From contig JAFGRE010000013.1 of the NCBI GenBank assembly GCA_016935335.1, forward strand, positions 1 to 37,374: a stretch of 37,374 nt of DNA. Reading direction: 5' to 3'. The position numbers were made by a program, and so were the translations under genes. The stretch is from Deltaproteobacteria bacterium (GTDB lineage Bacteria > Desulfobacterota > WTBG01 > JAGOGO01). Below, piece after piece: positions 8,809-19,848 of this stretch. The notes below the pieces were generated by a model. It was not told the origin of the DNA. It searched no databases and saw only the letters and a program-made list of their open reading frames with translations. Positions within the stretch are counted from its first letter, which is position 1; every line of letters starts with the position of its first letter.

Positions 8809-10653
8809 ATGAGCCCTTTTTACAAAAACTTGGTTTTGTGGCTGGTTATAATTCTTTTTTTTGTCCTCTTTTTTAACCTGTTCAGTCAGCCCCAGAAGAC
8901 CGCCAACGAATTAAACTATAGTGAATTTCTGACGCTTTTGGAACAGGATAAGGTGGTTGAGGTCACCATCAAAGGGAATGATGTATTGGGGATGACCACT
9001 GATGGGGAAAAGTTCAAGACCTATGCGCCCGACGACCCGGAATTAATCAAGGGGGTTCGCCAAAAGGGAATCAGGATCACCGCGAAGCCCGTGGAAGACA
9101 CTCCGTGGTATATGACTGTCTTGGTATCCTGGTTTCCCATGTTCCTCCTCATTGCGGTGTGGATATTTTTCATGCGGCAAGTTCAGACCGGGGGGAAAGC
9201 CATGTCATTCGGGAAAAGCAAGGCGCGGCTTTTGTCTGAAGGCCAACAACAGACTATAACGTTTAAAGATGTTGCCGGCGTGGAAGAAGCGAAGGCGGAG
9301 CTTGAAGAGATTATCGAATTTCTTAAAAATCCAAAAAAATTCACCTCCTTAGGTGGAAGGATTCCGAGAGGAGTTCTCCTTATCGGGGCTCCGGGGACCG
9401 GGAAGACCTTGCTGGCACGAGCGATAGCCGGAGAGGCAGGGGTGCCGTTTTTCAGCATCAGCGGTTCTGATTTTGTGGAGATGTTTGTCGGCGTCGGAGC
9501 TTCTCGAGTTCGAGACTTATTCATACAGGGGAAAAAGAATGCGCCGTGCATAATTTTTATTGACGAGATCGATGCCGTAGGTCGGCATCGGGGGGCCGGT
9601 TTGGGTGGGGGGCATGACGAAAGGGAGCAAACACTCAACCAGCTTTTAGTCGAGATGGATGGGTTTGAATCGAATGAAGGGGTTATCATAATATCGGCTA
9701 CCAATCGACCCGATGTGTTGGATCCGGCTCTTGTCAGACCGGGGCGATTCGATCGGCAGGTGGTTGTTCCCGTCCCTGATATACGAGGGCGGGAGCAGAT
9801 ACTGAGAGTACATTCAAAAAAAGTACCCCTTGACGGTGACGTTGATTTGGGGATTCTCGCTCGGGGCACTCCGGGATTAAGCGGTGCTGATTTAGCCAAT
9901 CTGGTCAATGAGGCAGCCTTGTTGGCTGCCCGAAGAGAGCGAAGAAGAGTGGGCATGGATGATTTTGAGCAGGCGAAAGACAAGATCCTTATGGGGATTG
10001 AGCGCAAGAGCATGGTTATCAGTCCTGACGAGAAACGGGTAACAGCTTATCATGAGGCAGGGCACGCATTAGTAGCGAAGCTGCTGCCCGGCACCGATCC
10101 GATTCATAAAGTGACCATTATCCCTCGCGGGCAGGCTTTGGGATTAACACAACAATTGCCGATTGATGAGAAACACACCCATCCGAAGAGCGATCTTTTG
10201 ACCCGCATAACTGTTTTGCTCGGCGGACGCGCGGCTGAGGAGTTGGTACTCAAGGAATTAACCACGGGATCAGGAAATGATTTAGAGCGGGCCACCGAAC
10301 TGGCCCGAAAGATGGTTTGCGAGTGGGGTATGAGCGATGACTTGGGGCCCCTGACCTTTGGGAAAAAGGAAGAGCAGATATTCCTGGGACGGGAGTTTGC
10401 TCAGCACCGAGATTATAGTGAAATGACTGCGGTAAAGATAGATGAGGCGATACGGAAAATCGTTGAGGAGAGCCATAACCGGGCCGCCGAGTTGCTTGAG
10501 AAAAATGTGCAAATTCTCCACAGATTAGCCGAGTCTCTCTTGGAGAAGGAATCTTTGGATGGCGAAGAAGTGGACCGCATTGTTAAAGAAGAGGACATTT
10601 CCGAACCGATTCCGTCCGACCAAAGACCCTTTTCTGCCTTTCCCGCGAAATAA
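8809..10653 (+). CDS. ftsH: ATP-dependent zinc metalloprotease FtsH
   Basis: 614 aa; Walker [49 protein letters not shown] region [22 protein letters not shown], zinc motif HEAGHA. Confidence 0.98.
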   Translation: MSPFYKNLVLWLVIILFFVLFFNLFSQPQKTANELNYSEFLTLLEQDKVVEVTIKGNDVLGMTTDGEKFKTYAPDDPELIKGVRQKGIRITAKPVEDTPWYMTVLVSWFPMFLLIAVWIFFMRQVQTGGKAMSFGKSKARLLSEGQQQTITFKDVAGVEEAKAELEEIIEFLKNPKKFTSLGGRIPRGVLLIGAPGTGKTLLARAIAGEAGVPFFSISGSDFVEMFVGVGASRVRDLFIQGKKNAPCIIFIDEIDAVGRHRGAGLGGGHDEREQTLNQLLVEMDGFESNEGVIIISATNRPDVLDPALVRPGRFDRQVVVPVPDIRGREQILRVHSKKVPLDGDVDLGILARGTPGLSGADLANLVNEAALLAARRERRRVGMDDFEQAKDKILMGIERKSMVISPDEKRVTAYHEAGHALVAKLLPGTDPIHKVTIIPRGQALGLTQQLPIDEKHTHPKSDLLTRITVLLGGRAAEELVLKELTTGSGNDLERATELARKMVCEWGMSDDLGPLTFGKKEEQIFLGREFAQHRDYSEMTAVKIDEAIRKIVEESHNRAAELLEKNVQILHRLAESLLEKESLDGEEVDRIVKEEDISEPIPSDQRPFSAFPAK

Positions 10654-10679
10654 GCACTTCATACAGCCGTGTGACCCTC

Positions 10680-11531
10680 ATGTCCAATCCACTGAGTGCT
10701 ATTGAAGTAAAGGGGAAGGTATTTGAGTTTTATTCGAAAACTTATATAATGGGGGTCCTCAATGTCACCCCCGATTCGTTTTCCGATGGGGGAAAATTCC
10801 TTGATCACCAGCGGGCGGTTGATCGTGGGAAGGCGATGTTGGAAGAGGGGGCGGATATTATTGATGTGGGCGGTGAATCATCTCGACCGGGAGCGAAACC
10901 AGTGCCCGCGGCGGAAGAATTGCGCCGAGTGATTCCCGTCATAAAAGCCCTCTCGGAAGAGTCGCAGGCTATTCTCTCGATCGACACCACCAAAGCGCTT
11001 GTTGCTCATGAGGCCTTATCGGCCGGGGCTTCCCTGATTAATGACATCAGCGCCTTGAGATTTGATCCGGACATGGCATCGGTCGTAGCGGATATGGGTG
11101 TGCCGCTGGTGCTCATGCACATGAGAGGCACTCCGCAAACCATGCAACATGATACGGTGTATGCCGACCTCATAGATGAGGTTATCGGATTCTTGAGGGA
11201 ACGAATTTCCTTTGCGGAACAAGCCGGTGTCGACGGAAGAAAAATAATAATCGATCCTGGACTCGGTTTTGGGAAATCATTGGAGCAGGGGAACTTCCGT
11301 ATCTTGAAAGAGTTGCGGAAATTGCAGTCGTTGGAGAAGCCGATCTTGATCGGCCCGTCTCGGAAGGCTTTTTTAGGCCATCTTTTGCAGTTGCCGGAGG
11401 ACGATCGCGAAGAAGCAACCGCGGCGGCAGTTGCGGTGGCGGTAATGAATGGGGCTGATATTGTGCGTGTTCATGACGTGAAGAAGATGAAGCGAGTCGT
11501 CGAGGTGGTTGATGCCGTCAAGCGATCGTAG
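10680..11531 (+). CDS. folP: dihydropteroate synthase
   Basis: IMGVLNVTPDSFSDGGKF, DVGGESSRPGA, SIDTTKA, IDPGLGFGKS, GPSRKAFLG motifs. Confidence 0.96.
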   Translation: MSNPLSAIEVKGKVFEFYSKTYIMGVLNVTPDSFSDGGKFLDHQRAVDRGKAMLEEGADIIDVGGESSRPGAKPVPAAEELRRVIPVIKALSEESQAILSIDTTKALVAHEALSAGASLINDISALRFDPDMASVVADMGVPLVLMHMRGTPQTMQHDTVYADLIDEVIGFLRERISFAEQAGVDGRKIIIDPGLGFGKSLEQGNFRILKELRKLQSLEKPILIGPSRKAFLGHLLQLPEDDREEATAAAVAVAVMNGADIVRVHDVKKMKRVVEVVDAVKRS

Positions 11532-11573
11532 GTGGGAGATGGGAACGGCGGGTTGGAAGGCCCTGCCGATTTG

Positions 11574-11607
11574 CCGTCACCATTGGCCGCAACCGCGGCA
11601 ATGACGG
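11574..11607. other. bulged hairpin in the folP-pdxJ gap
   Basis: CCGTC/GACGG, ATTG/CAAT and CCGC/GCGG segments nested around loop AACC. Confidence 0.4.
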
Positions 11608-11646
11608 TGAAAAACGAGAGCACCTGGTCTCTGAAGGGAATTGATA

Positions 11647-12369
11647 ATGGCAAAATTAGCTGTTAATATAGATCACGTAGCCACGCTTAGGCAGGCGAGA
11701 AGGGGGGATGAACCCGATCCGGTAACCGCAGCGGCCCTAGCGGAGTTGGGAGGGTGCGATGGGATTATCGTGCACCTTCGCGAGGATCGGCGCCATATCC
11801 AGGATCGTGACCTGGAAATACTGCGGAAGACGATAACGACTAGCTTGAACCTCGAGATGGCTCCGGCTGCCGAAATCGTTGCGATAGCGTTACGGATCAA
11901 ACCTGATGTGTGCACGCTGGTTCCCGAAAAGCGCGAGGAACTTACCACCGAGGGCGGGTTGGATGTTGTAGGCCATTATCGTCTTGTGGAAGATGTCGTA
12001 GCGAAGCTTCACGGCGGCGGCATCAGTGTGAGCCTGTTTGTCGATCCGACAGCGGAGCAGATTGACGCCGCCCAGGCAGTAAAAGCCGACTGCGTTGAGA
12101 TTCACACCGGAATATACTCTCGCGCACGTGTAAAGGCTGATATTGATCGGGAAACAGCGTCGATTGAGCGCTGTGCTCACCATGCCTCCGGCGTGGGACT
12201 GGAGGTCAGAGTTGGTCATGGATTGAACTACCACAATATCGGACGCCTGACAAGCATCAGTGAGATAGCGGAGTACAGTATCGGCCATAGCATCATGGCG
12301 CGGGCGGTGTTTGTGGGAATGGAGCGGGCGGTGCGCGAAATGGTCTCGCTGGTGAAGAATATTCGGTAA
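11647..12369 (+). CDS. pdxJ: pyridoxine 5'-phosphate synthase
   Basis: LAVNIDHVATLRQARRGDEPDPVTAA, HLREDRRHIQDRD, VRVGHGLNYHN motifs. Confidence 0.97.
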   Translation: MAKLAVNIDHVATLRQARRGDEPDPVTAAALAELGGCDGIIVHLREDRRHIQDRDLEILRKTITTSLNLEMAPAAEIVAIALRIKPDVCTLVPEKREELTTEGGLDVVGHYRLVEDVVAKLHGGGISVSLFVDPTAEQIDAAQAVKADCVEIHTGIYSRARVKADIDRETASIERCAHHASGVGLEVRVGHGLNYHNIGRLTSISEIAEYSIGHSIMARAVFVGMERAVREMVSLVKNIR

Positions 12370-12381
12370 ACAGCGAATTCG

Positions 12382-12891
12382 ATGAAATTCTTGATGGACG
12401 GTGGAGAATTGGATATCAGCACCGACAGTTCCGAAGAGACTGAAGTCCTGGGAGAGATCATCGGTTCTCACCTTGTTTGCGGAGATGTGGTGGCATTAAT
12501 CGGTGACTTAGGCACCGGAAAAACATGTCTTACGCGAGGGATTGCGCGGGGACTAAGGATCGATGGGTCGACAACGGTTGTGAGCCCTACGTTTACCATC
12601 ATTAATGAGCATCAGGGACCAATTCCGCTCTACCATTTCGATCTGTATCGAGTTGACAGTCCCTCCCAGATGGATGACTTGGGGTATGAAGAGTATTTTT
12701 TCGGGGATGGCGTCAGTGTCATTGAATGGGCAGAAAAAGCCCGGGAGGTCCTGCCCGAGAATTATCTGGAAGTGAGTCTCTTCTTTGCTGATAGAGAAGA
12801 TGCCCGAAGGATTGGGATTGCCGGGCGAGGAGAACGGATTGCCGCAAAAATGGCATTAATAAAGGCGGCGGTGCGGAATAGGTGTAACTAG
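12382..12891 (+). CDS. tsaE: tRNA (adenosine(37)-N6)-threonylcarbamoyltransferase ATPase subunit TsaE
   Basis: Walker [50 protein letters not shown]. Confidence 0.95.
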   Translation: MKFLMDGGELDISTDSSEETEVLGEIIGSHLVCGDVVALIGDLGTGKTCLTRGIARGLRIDGSTTVVSPTFTIINEHQGPIPLYHFDLYRVDSPSQMDDLGYEEYFFGDGVSVIEWAEKAREVLPENYLEVSLFFADREDARRIGIAGRGERIAAKMALIKAAVRNRCN

Positions 12892-12920
12892 CGATTACTA
12901 ACTGCTTTACGAGGAAGACA

Positions 12921-14138
12921 ATGGATATTGTAGTACAAAAATTCGGAGGAACATCGGTAGGAAGTATCGAGAAAATCAGGAATGTGGCACAAAGGCTGAT
13001 GCGCACCCAAGCCCAGGGCAAAGCAGTGGTTGCCGTGGTTTCCGCTATGGCGGGGAAGACAGACCAACTGATCCAGTTGGCCCATGAGGTTACTGAAACG
13101 CCTGATCGACGTGAATATGATGCATTGGTTTCGACCGGAGAACAGGCGGCGGTGGCCCTTGTTTCCATGGCGATCAATTCCCTTGGTGGTAAGGCGCGGT
13201 CGTTTCTAGCCTATCAAATTAAAATTCTGACGGACGAAGCTTACAGCAAAGCCCGCATAGTAAGTATTGAGGCGGGAAAGCTGATGGATGAGTTGGAGAA
13301 GGGAAGTATTGCGGTTGTGGCGGGATTCCAGGGCGTTGACGAGGCGGGTAATATTACCACGCTGGGAAGGGGCGGCTCCGACACATCGGCAGTAGCGCTG
13401 GCGGCGGCTCTGGGGGCGGAGGTCTGTGAAATTTTCACGGATGTTGATGGTGTCTATACCGCTGATCCCAATATCTGCCCTGCTGCTCATAAACTGGAAA
13501 AAATCTCTTATGATGAAATGCTGGAGATGGCCAGCCTGGGTGCCAAGGTGCTTCATACTCGTTCGGTGGAGATAGCAAAAAAGTATCGGGTGCCAGTTCA
13601 TGTTCGAACATCATTCTCTGAGGAGGAAGGAACTATGGTTAAGTTAGAAGATGAAGAAATGGAAAAATATATCGTTACCGCAGTGAATTATAACCGGAAC
13701 GAGGCGAAACTGACCATAGCGGGCGTTCCGGATGTGCCCGGCGTTGCGGCCAAGATTTTTGAACCGATTGCCGAGGCGAATATTAATGTGGATATGATTA
13801 TCCAAAATGCCAGCAGTGACGGTATGGCTGATTTGTCGTTCACGGTTGCACAAACCGATGCCAAACAAGCTCTAAAAATTTTGCAGGAGATAGCGACGAC
13901 TTTGAATGCAGCGTCGGTTAGTGTGGACAATGACATTGCGAAGGTATCGATTGTCGGTGTGGGGATGAGGAGCCATTACGGAGTTGCGGCGAAGTTCTTT
14001 TCGACCCTGGCTCAAGAAGGCATCAACATCATGATGATCAGCACTTCGGAGATAAAGATTTCCTGCGTTATCCAAGAAAAGTACACGGAATTGGCGGTTC
14101 GTGTTCTTCACGAAGCGTTTAATTTGTCTTCGGAATAG
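12921..14138 (+). CDS. lysC: aspartate kinase with tandem ACT domains
   Basis: [57 protein letters not shown], and a C-terminal ACT region. Confidence 0.97.
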   Translation: MDIVVQKFGGTSVGSIEKIRNVAQRLMRTQAQGKAVVAVVSAMAGKTDQLIQLAHEVTETPDRREYDALVSTGEQAAVALVSMAINSLGGKARSFLAYQIKILTDEAYSKARIVSIEAGKLMDELEKGSIAVVAGFQGVDEAGNITTLGRGGSDTSAVALAAALGAEVCEIFTDVDGVYTADPNICPAAHKLEKISYDEMLEMASLGAKVLHTRSVEIAKKYRVPVHVRTSFSEEEGTMVKLEDEEMEKYIVTAVNYNRNEAKLTIAGVPDVPGVAAKIFEPIAEANINVDMIIQNASSDGMADLSFTVAQTDAKQALKILQEIATTLNAASVSVDNDIAKVSIVGVGMRSHYGVAAKFFSTLAQEGINIMMISTSEIKISCVIQEKYTELAVRVLHEAFNLSSE

Positions 14139-14277
14139 CTGGCTACGGGAAATATGCCAATTTTGAAGGGTGCCGTGGCGAGGGGAGGTGCTGCCGGCAA
14201 GGGCGATCGCCTCGTCATGGGAACTGTGCGGGGGAACGCAACCCGGTGTAAAAGAGGAAATTAATCGAGGGGCGGTA

Positions 14278-15852
14278 ATGGATATCAAACTATATGATAC
14301 AACCTTGAGAGACGGGACTCAGGCTGAAGAGATCTCGTTCACGGTTGAGGATAAAATTCGCATCTCCAAAGAGCTGGATGATCTGGGAATTCATTACATC
14401 GAGGGAGGATGGCCTGGCTCGAATCCGCGGGACATCCAATTTTTTAAAGAAATTAAAAACTATTCTTTGTCACAGGCCAAGATTGTGGCGTTCTCGAGTA
14501 CCGCTCGTCCGAAGACCCCCCCTGAAAAAGACACCAGCATCAAGGAATTACTCAAGGCTAAAACCGAGGCGGTTACGATCGTCGGGAAGAGTTGGGATAT
14601 CCATGTGCGGGAAGCATTGGGTGTCTCTTTGAAAGAGAACCTCAAGATGATTTCAGAGACGATTGCGTTTCTGAAGCAGAAAGCGCCGGAAGTAATTTTT
14701 GACGCGGAGCACTTTTTTGACGGGTACAGGAACAACCCCGAGTATGCACGGCAGGTAATCAAAACAGTGTCCGCACTTTCCTGTGATTGCATTGTTCTTT
14801 GCGACACCAACGGGGGTGGAATGCCCTTCGAGATTCAAGAGATCATTCGCGCCATCAAACCTGATATTTCAGTTCCTCTGGGGATCCACTGCCATAACGA
14901 TTCGGAAATGGCGGTTGCAAACAGCATAATGGCGGTGAAGGAGGGAGTTGCCCAGGTCCAGGGGACGATGAATGGGTTTGGGGAACGGTGCGGCAATGCC
15001 AACCTCTGTTCAATCATTCCCAATCTGCATCTTAAATTAGGAATCCGCTGTGTGTCCGACGGGCAACTCCGGAATCTGGTTCGGGTTTCTCGTTTTGTTT
15101 ATGAATTGGCAAACCTCAGCCCCCTTAAACACCAGCCTTTTGTGGGTGACAGTGCGTTTGCGCACAAGGGGGGGATCCATGTCCATGCGGTTCAGAAGAA
15201 TCCTCAAACGTATGAACACATTCGTCCGGAACTGGTTGGGAATCGCCAGCGAGTCCTGATTTCTGATTTGTCCGGTAAAAGTAATATTATTTATAAGGCC
15301 AACGAACTGGGTATTAAAGTCAACAGCCGTGATCCCGTGGTTATTTCTACGCTGGAAAAAATAAAGGAAATGGAAAACCGGGGGTATCAATTTGAAGGAG
15401 CAGAAGCTTCCTTTGAACTGTTGCTTAAGAGTAGCATGGGATTGCAGCGAAAATATTTCGACCTGGTTGGTTTTCGAGTCATAAGCGAAAAGCGCAGGGA
15501 AACCGAAGCTCCGTTGGCTGAAGCAACCATCATGATACGGGTGGGGGGGAAAGTCGAACACACGGCGGCAATGGGAAACGGTCCTGTAAACGCACTTGAT
15601 AATGCTATCCGGAAGGCACTCGAAAAATTCTACCCGCAGCTTAAGGAGATGGAACTGATGGACTATAAGGTACGGGTTATTTCCACGGGTGCGGGAACGG
15701 GGGCCCAGGTGCGCGTCTTGATAGAATCGGGAGACAAGAAGGACCGATGGGGTACGGTCGGCCTTTCTGAGAACATTATTGAAGCAAGCTGGCAGGCTCT
15801 GGTCGATAGTATTACCTACAAGCTGCTCAAGGATGAGGAAAAGGCTCAATAG
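14278..15852 (+). CDS. cimA: (R)-citramalate synthase
   Basis: [69 protein letters not shown]-terminal LeuA-type allosteric domain. Start moved from the ORF-track 14170 to ATG 14278. Confidence 0.93.
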   Translation: MDIKLYDTTLRDGTQAEEISFTVEDKIRISKELDDLGIHYIEGGWPGSNPRDIQFFKEIKNYSLSQAKIVAFSSTARPKTPPEKDTSIKELLKAKTEAVTIVGKSWDIHVREALGVSLKENLKMISETIAFLKQKAPEVIFDAEHFFDGYRNNPEYARQVIKTVSALSCDCIVLCDTNGGGMPFEIQEIIRAIKPDISVPLGIHCHNDSEMAVANSIMAVKEGVAQVQGTMNGFGERCGNANLCSIIPNLHLKLGIRCVSDGQLRNLVRVSRFVYELANLSPLKHQPFVGDSAFAHKGGIHVHAVQKNPQTYEHIRPELVGNRQRVLISDLSGKSNIIYKANELGIKVNSRDPVVISTLEKIKEMENRGYQFEGAEASFELLLKSSMGLQRKYFDLVGFRVISEKRRETEAPLAEATIMIRVGGKVEHTAAMGNGPVNALDNAIRKALEKFYPQLKEMELMDYKVRVISTGAGTGAQVRVLIESGDKKDRWGTVGLSENIIEASWQALVDSITYKLLKDEEKAQ

Positions 15853-16315
15853 TGAGACGACCGCGGGATTCCGTCCTCAACAGACGGCACTGGTGGTCAT
15901 CGTTTGTCTGCTGATAGTCGTGTATGTATATCGCCACTATTATCCATTGTGGAGATTTTCGGAGCGACGGGCGAAGGGCGTGTCCACAATTCTTATTGAC
16001 GAAACGGGCCGTATTTCGGAAAGAACGGGCGACAGCGAAAGGATTATTTGTTTTGCTGACGAGCCTGATGAGAAGATCTTATTTGGTGTCCCGTTAGACG
16101 TTAATAGTGTATCAGCGACAGATCTGGAAAAGGTTCCCGGTATCGGTCCGCAAATATCCAGGGCAGTTATTGCGTATCGGATGAAACACGGCCCTTTTGC
16201 CGACCTTGAGGAGTTGTTGCGTGTAAAAGGCATAGGAGCAAAGAAGTTCCAAAGGATAAAGAAGTATCTAACAGTGAAGGTGGTAAAATCGCAGGAAACA
16301 AAGGTCAATTTTTAG
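15833..16315 (+). CDS. membrane-anchored ComEA-like helix-hairpin-helix protein
   Basis: TM segment [16 protein letters not shown], then [58 protein letters not shown]. Start chosen at in-frame ATG 15833. Confidence 0.8.
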   Translation: MRKRLNSETTAGFRPQQTALVVIVCLLIVVYVYRHYYPLWRFSERRAKGVSTILIDETGRISERTGDSERIICFADEPDEKILFGVPLDVNSVSATDLEKVPGIGPQISRAVIAYRMKHGPFADLEELLRVKGIGAKKFQRIKKYLTVKVVKSQETKVNF

Positions 16316-16330
16316 GAGAGGGGATGTAAC

Positions 16331-17035
16331 GTGGCAGAAAAAGAAGGTCTTCCAAAAGAAGCGATTAGCGGTGTGGGTGCAGGCAGTTCGTTGTTTTCAT
16401 CACCTGTTTTCTCTTCGATCTACCGTTATCGCATCCCGTTTATTGTTGGCGTTATTCTGCTTACCGTGTTTGTGGCGGGAATTCTTGTCTTGAGGCATCT
16501 TGCGGCCAAGAAGGAGGGAGAGGCAACGACGCGGTTTGCGGAAGCATATAAAGTATATTCAGAAGCTGTTACCAATGATAAATCCTTAGAGGAAGCACTG
16601 GCTCTTTATGAATCGGTTGTCAGCGACTACCAGGGCACGACTGGGGCAACAATGAGCTTGTTTTATGCAGGGAACTGTCAGTATTCGATGGAAAGATATG
16701 ATGATGCCATCACGTCCTATAACAGTTTTTTAGAACAGGTGGCCAATGAGTATCATTTGGAGCTTCTTGCCTACGACAGCCTCGGCTACTGTTATGAGGC
16801 GAAAAAAGATTTTACCAATGCCGTGGAATCGTTCAAGAAGACCGTTAGTCCAGCCCCGGGACTGGGAGAAAGCGGGTATTTGAATATAGCTCGCTGCTAT
16901 GAACTCCTCGGTGATACGGAGAACAGTGCGGCGTTTTATAAGAAAATCGTATTGGAATATCCTAATGGCCGGAGTATCGATTTTGTAAAAGAAAAGATTC
17001 GGGTCCTGGAGTCAAATGGCCGCGAGGAAAGATGA
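16331..17035 (+). CDS. single-pass membrane TPR-repeat protein
   Basis: TM IPFIVGVILLTVFVAGILVL; TPR-like repeats such as SLFYAGNCQYSMERYDDAITSYNSFLEQ and GYLNIARCYELLGDTENSAAFYKKIV. GTG start. Confidence 0.8.
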   Translation: MAEKEGLPKEAISGVGAGSSLFSSPVFSSIYRYRIPFIVGVILLTVFVAGILVLRHLAAKKEGEATTRFAEAYKVYSEAVTNDKSLEEALALYESVVSDYQGTTGATMSLFYAGNCQYSMERYDDAITSYNSFLEQVANEYHLELLAYDSLGYCYEAKKDFTNAVESFKKTVSPAPGLGESGYLNIARCYELLGDTENSAAFYKKIVLEYPNGRSIDFVKEKIRVLESNGREER

Positions 17036-17100
17036 AGACGATGACAAGATAGAACGGCCGATATTCAACATCAGCTCTTAATGTGGGTGCTCATGGGTCA

Positions 17101-17796
17101 ATGAAGGAGAAGACTGATTATGAAAAAATAAGGGTGGTTATTTTTGATTGCGATGGGGTGATGTTTGACTCTCGAAAGGCCAATGCCGCTTATTACAACA
17201 CCATATTGAAACATTTTGGAAAAGACTTATTGTGTGACCGCGATCTGGAAATTGTGCATATGTCCACCGCGGGAGAAGCCGTTGACTACCTGTTCCGTGA
17301 TGATCCTCGGTTAGCGGCAGCCCAGGACTATAGAAGCCGGGTTGATTATACCACCTTTATCCCACTGATGACCATGGAACCGTACCTTGCGGAGGTGTTA
17401 GGGGTATTACGGGAAGAAGGTTACGGACTCGCAGTGGCAACCAATAGAACAACCACTATCCATCCACTACTTAAGATTTTCAAGCTTCATCACTACTTTG
17501 ATTTGGTTGTTTCCTCTCTTGACGTGATCCAGCCCAAACCGCATCCGGAAACAGTTTTTAAAATTTTGAAGCACTTTCAGATAAAACCTCATGAGGCCCT
17601 TTATGTAGGAGACTCCGTGGTGGATTATGAAGTGACCCGGAAGGCTGATATTCCTTTCATTGCCTATAAGGGGCCGCATCTTTGTTCCGATTGTCATATT
17701 GATGATTTGAGAGAGTTGCTTCGCTTGCTTGCCTGTGGAAGGGAGCGGCAGAGAGATGTCGCCGGAGATGGCGCTCGGGGTAAACACGGGGTTTAG
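17101..17796 (+). CDS. HAD-superfamily hydrolase
   Basis: VVIFDCDGVMFDS, VATNRTTT, KPHPETVFKIL, YVGDSVVDYEVTRKA. Confidence 0.88.
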   Translation: MKEKTDYEKIRVVIFDCDGVMFDSRKANAAYYNTILKHFGKDLLCDRDLEIVHMSTAGEAVDYLFRDDPRLAAAQDYRSRVDYTTFIPLMTMEPYLAEVLGVLREEGYGLAVATNRTTTIHPLLKIFKLHHYFDLVVSSLDVIQPKPHPETVFKILKHFQIKPHEALYVGDSVVDYEVTRKADIPFIAYKGPHLCSDCHIDDLRELLRLLACGRERQRDVAGDGARGKHGV

Positions 17797-17918
17797 CAAC
17801 CCCACCAGATCGCCCTTTGGCGTGCAGTTATCGTTTGGAAGTCGGAGACGAATGAGAACCGGCCGGCGTGAAGGTTTGGCGGAATTAGTAGTCCGGTGAG
17901 GGGAATGACCAAGTACTG

Positions 17919-18647
17919 TTGTGCAATGCGCGGAGTGATCAAGTCCAAGAGGTGGTGATTGTGGGGTTGCGATTAACGCTTGTGGGGATGTCAGGAGCGG
18001 GTAAAACGTATTGGTCCCGCAAGCTTGCCCAGCGCGGTTTCAAAAGGTTTGGCTGCGATGACCGTATCGCACGCAAATTACGACCGGAATTTTCGAGCAG
18101 TGATGGAATGGAACGGGGAATGGGGGACTGGATGGGGTTTCCTTACGAGGAGGGGTATAGAGAACGCGCTTCCAAATATCTGAAACAGGAGATTGAAACC
18201 CTCAAGGAAATAATCGCCTACCTCGAAACCGGGAGTGATCGCAATCAAGAGGATATCGTTGTCGATACTACCGGAAGCGTTGTTTATACCGGCGAAGACA
18301 TAATTTTGAAACTGAAGCAGCATACGACCGTTATTTATCTGCCGGCACCGGTGGAGGCGCAAAACCATATGTTTACTGCCTATCTGTCCAAGAAGGGCCC
18401 CATGATTTGGAATAACCTGTTTGACAAAAGGCTGGATGAAACGAACGAAGAGGCATTGGCACGGTGTTATCGTGAGCTGATTTCGTTTCGGGAAGAACGC
18501 TACCAACGGTATGCGGACGTGACGATAGATTATTATAAACGCGTATCAAAAGGCTTCGAAGTGCCCGAATTTCTCCGTGAGGTTGTGAAGGCGAATAAGG
18601 AGCAATGGATCAATGTCGATCACTGTGACAGGAATCCGGTCTCTTGA
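17919..18647 (+). CDS. shikimate-kinase-like P-loop ATPase of unknown function (start uncertain, TTG in the ORF track)
   Basis: GLRLTLVGMSGAGKTYWSRKLAQRGFKRFGCDD (Walker A), DIVVDTTGSVVYTG. Confidence 0.7.
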   Translation: MCNARSDQVQEVVIVGLRLTLVGMSGAGKTYWSRKLAQRGFKRFGCDDRIARKLRPEFSSSDGMERGMGDWMGFPYEEGYRERASKYLKQEIETLKEIIAYLETGSDRNQEDIVVDTTGSVVYTGEDIILKLKQHTTVIYLPAPVEAQNHMFTAYLSKKGPMIWNNLFDKRLDETNEEALARCYRELISFREERYQRYADVTIDYYKRVSKGFEVPEFLREVVKANKEQWINVDHCDRNPVS

Positions 18648-18843
18648 TCCATGGTGAGTATAGTCTGCCGGTGGGCGGTGCGAACTCTGGTTTGCGGCAG
18701 GTGCCTGTGGTCGAGATTTTTATATTGAACGATAGAGGAGAAACCAGAGATCACCGGGCGGTACCGGCAGTGACGACATCTGCGCTGAAGAAGAGAGACT
18801 GCGAGGGAGATTGTATAAACCGGCATCGAGAAAGGAGTCCCCT

Positions 18844-19788
18844 ATGTACCGTTATAGACATCTCATGGTTGCGCTTTCCCTGGGGGAGCAGGATGAGTCT
18901 TCGATCCGCTATGCAGCTTTGGTAAGCACGTTGGCAAAATGCGAACGGGTCACGTTTCTCCATACGACGAGCACTTTGGATATTCCCGAGGAAATTCGAG
19001 CCGAATATCCTGACTTAGCGCACCCCGGCGATGAGTTTGCGAGGAACGCCATGCAAGAGCTTGTGTCCAAATATTACGACGGACCGCCGGAGGTTGAGCT
19101 TTTGTTCGAGGTTGCTGAAGGCTCGCCGCTGGTTGAGTTGCTGCGAAGAGCCAGGGACCATGAGATCGATATGATCATTATGGGGAAACGGCGCGAACCT
19201 ACTGCCGACGGGACCTTGCCCGAAAAACTTGCTCGAAAAGCTCCGTGTTCGGTTCTCCTGGTGCCTGAAGGAGGAAATGCGTCGTTCGCTAGTGTTCTTG
19301 TTCCTACCGACTTTTCCGAAAACAGCATCGATGCCATGGATGTCGCTGTTGCGTTTGCGTCAGCGGCAGGGATTGACGAGATTCATTGTCTCCATGCTTA
19401 TAGCGTGCCGCTCGGCTATTACAAGACCGGAAAAAGCTATGAGGAGTTCGCCGAGATTATGCGGGGTCATGCGGAGAAAAAATATCAGGAGTACCTTCGC
19501 TACAACGTTTGCCAGGGTGATACCGTTTGTGAGCTGCGGGACCTCAAGGGCATTACGATAACTCCGATATTTAAGCTCGCTGCGAAAGCCGCCCATGCCA
19601 TTGAAGCAGTCGTTAAAGAGCATGAAATAGATCTGCTTATAATCGGCGCGAGGGGAAGGAGGGCTGCCGCAGGGGTGCTTTTGGGTAGTGTAACCGAACA
19701 TCAAATCAGGACAACCACAATTCCTATCCTGGCCGTAAAAAAGAAGGGTACCGGCATGAGTATAATCGATGCCTTGCTGAATTTATAA
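18844..19788 (+). CDS. universal stress protein with tandem UspA domains
   Basis: Two UspA-like halves, each ending with a motif of this type: IDMIIMGKRRE...APCSVLLVPEG and IDLLIIGARGRRAAAGVLLGSVTEHQIRTTTIPILAVKKK. Shine-Dalgarno AAAGGAG before ATG 18844. Confidence 0.9.
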   Translation: MYRYRHLMVALSLGEQDESSIRYAALVSTLAKCERVTFLHTTSTLDIPEEIRAEYPDLAHPGDEFARNAMQELVSKYYDGPPEVELLFEVAEGSPLVELLRRARDHEIDMIIMGKRREPTADGTLPEKLARKAPCSVLLVPEGGNASFASVLVPTDFSENSIDAMDVAVAFASAAGIDEIHCLHAYSVPLGYYKTGKSYEEFAEIMRGHAEKKYQEYLRYNVCQGDTVCELRDLKGITITPIFKLAAKAAHAIEAVVKEHEIDLLIIGARGRRAAAGVLLGSVTEHQIRTTTIPILAVKKKGTGMSIIDALLNL

Positions 19789-19848
19789 GGGAGTGGCATG
19801 TGAGCGATCGGGGGCGTTTGTCCCGAGGACGAAAGGCATCTTGAACTG

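Noticed and set aside
9183-10013. 276-aa minus-strand ORF
   Set aside because: Antisense to ftsH; low-complexity Ser/Arg/Pro-rich product.
15037-15849. 270-aa minus-strand ORF
   Set aside because: Antisense to cimA; no recognisable motifs.
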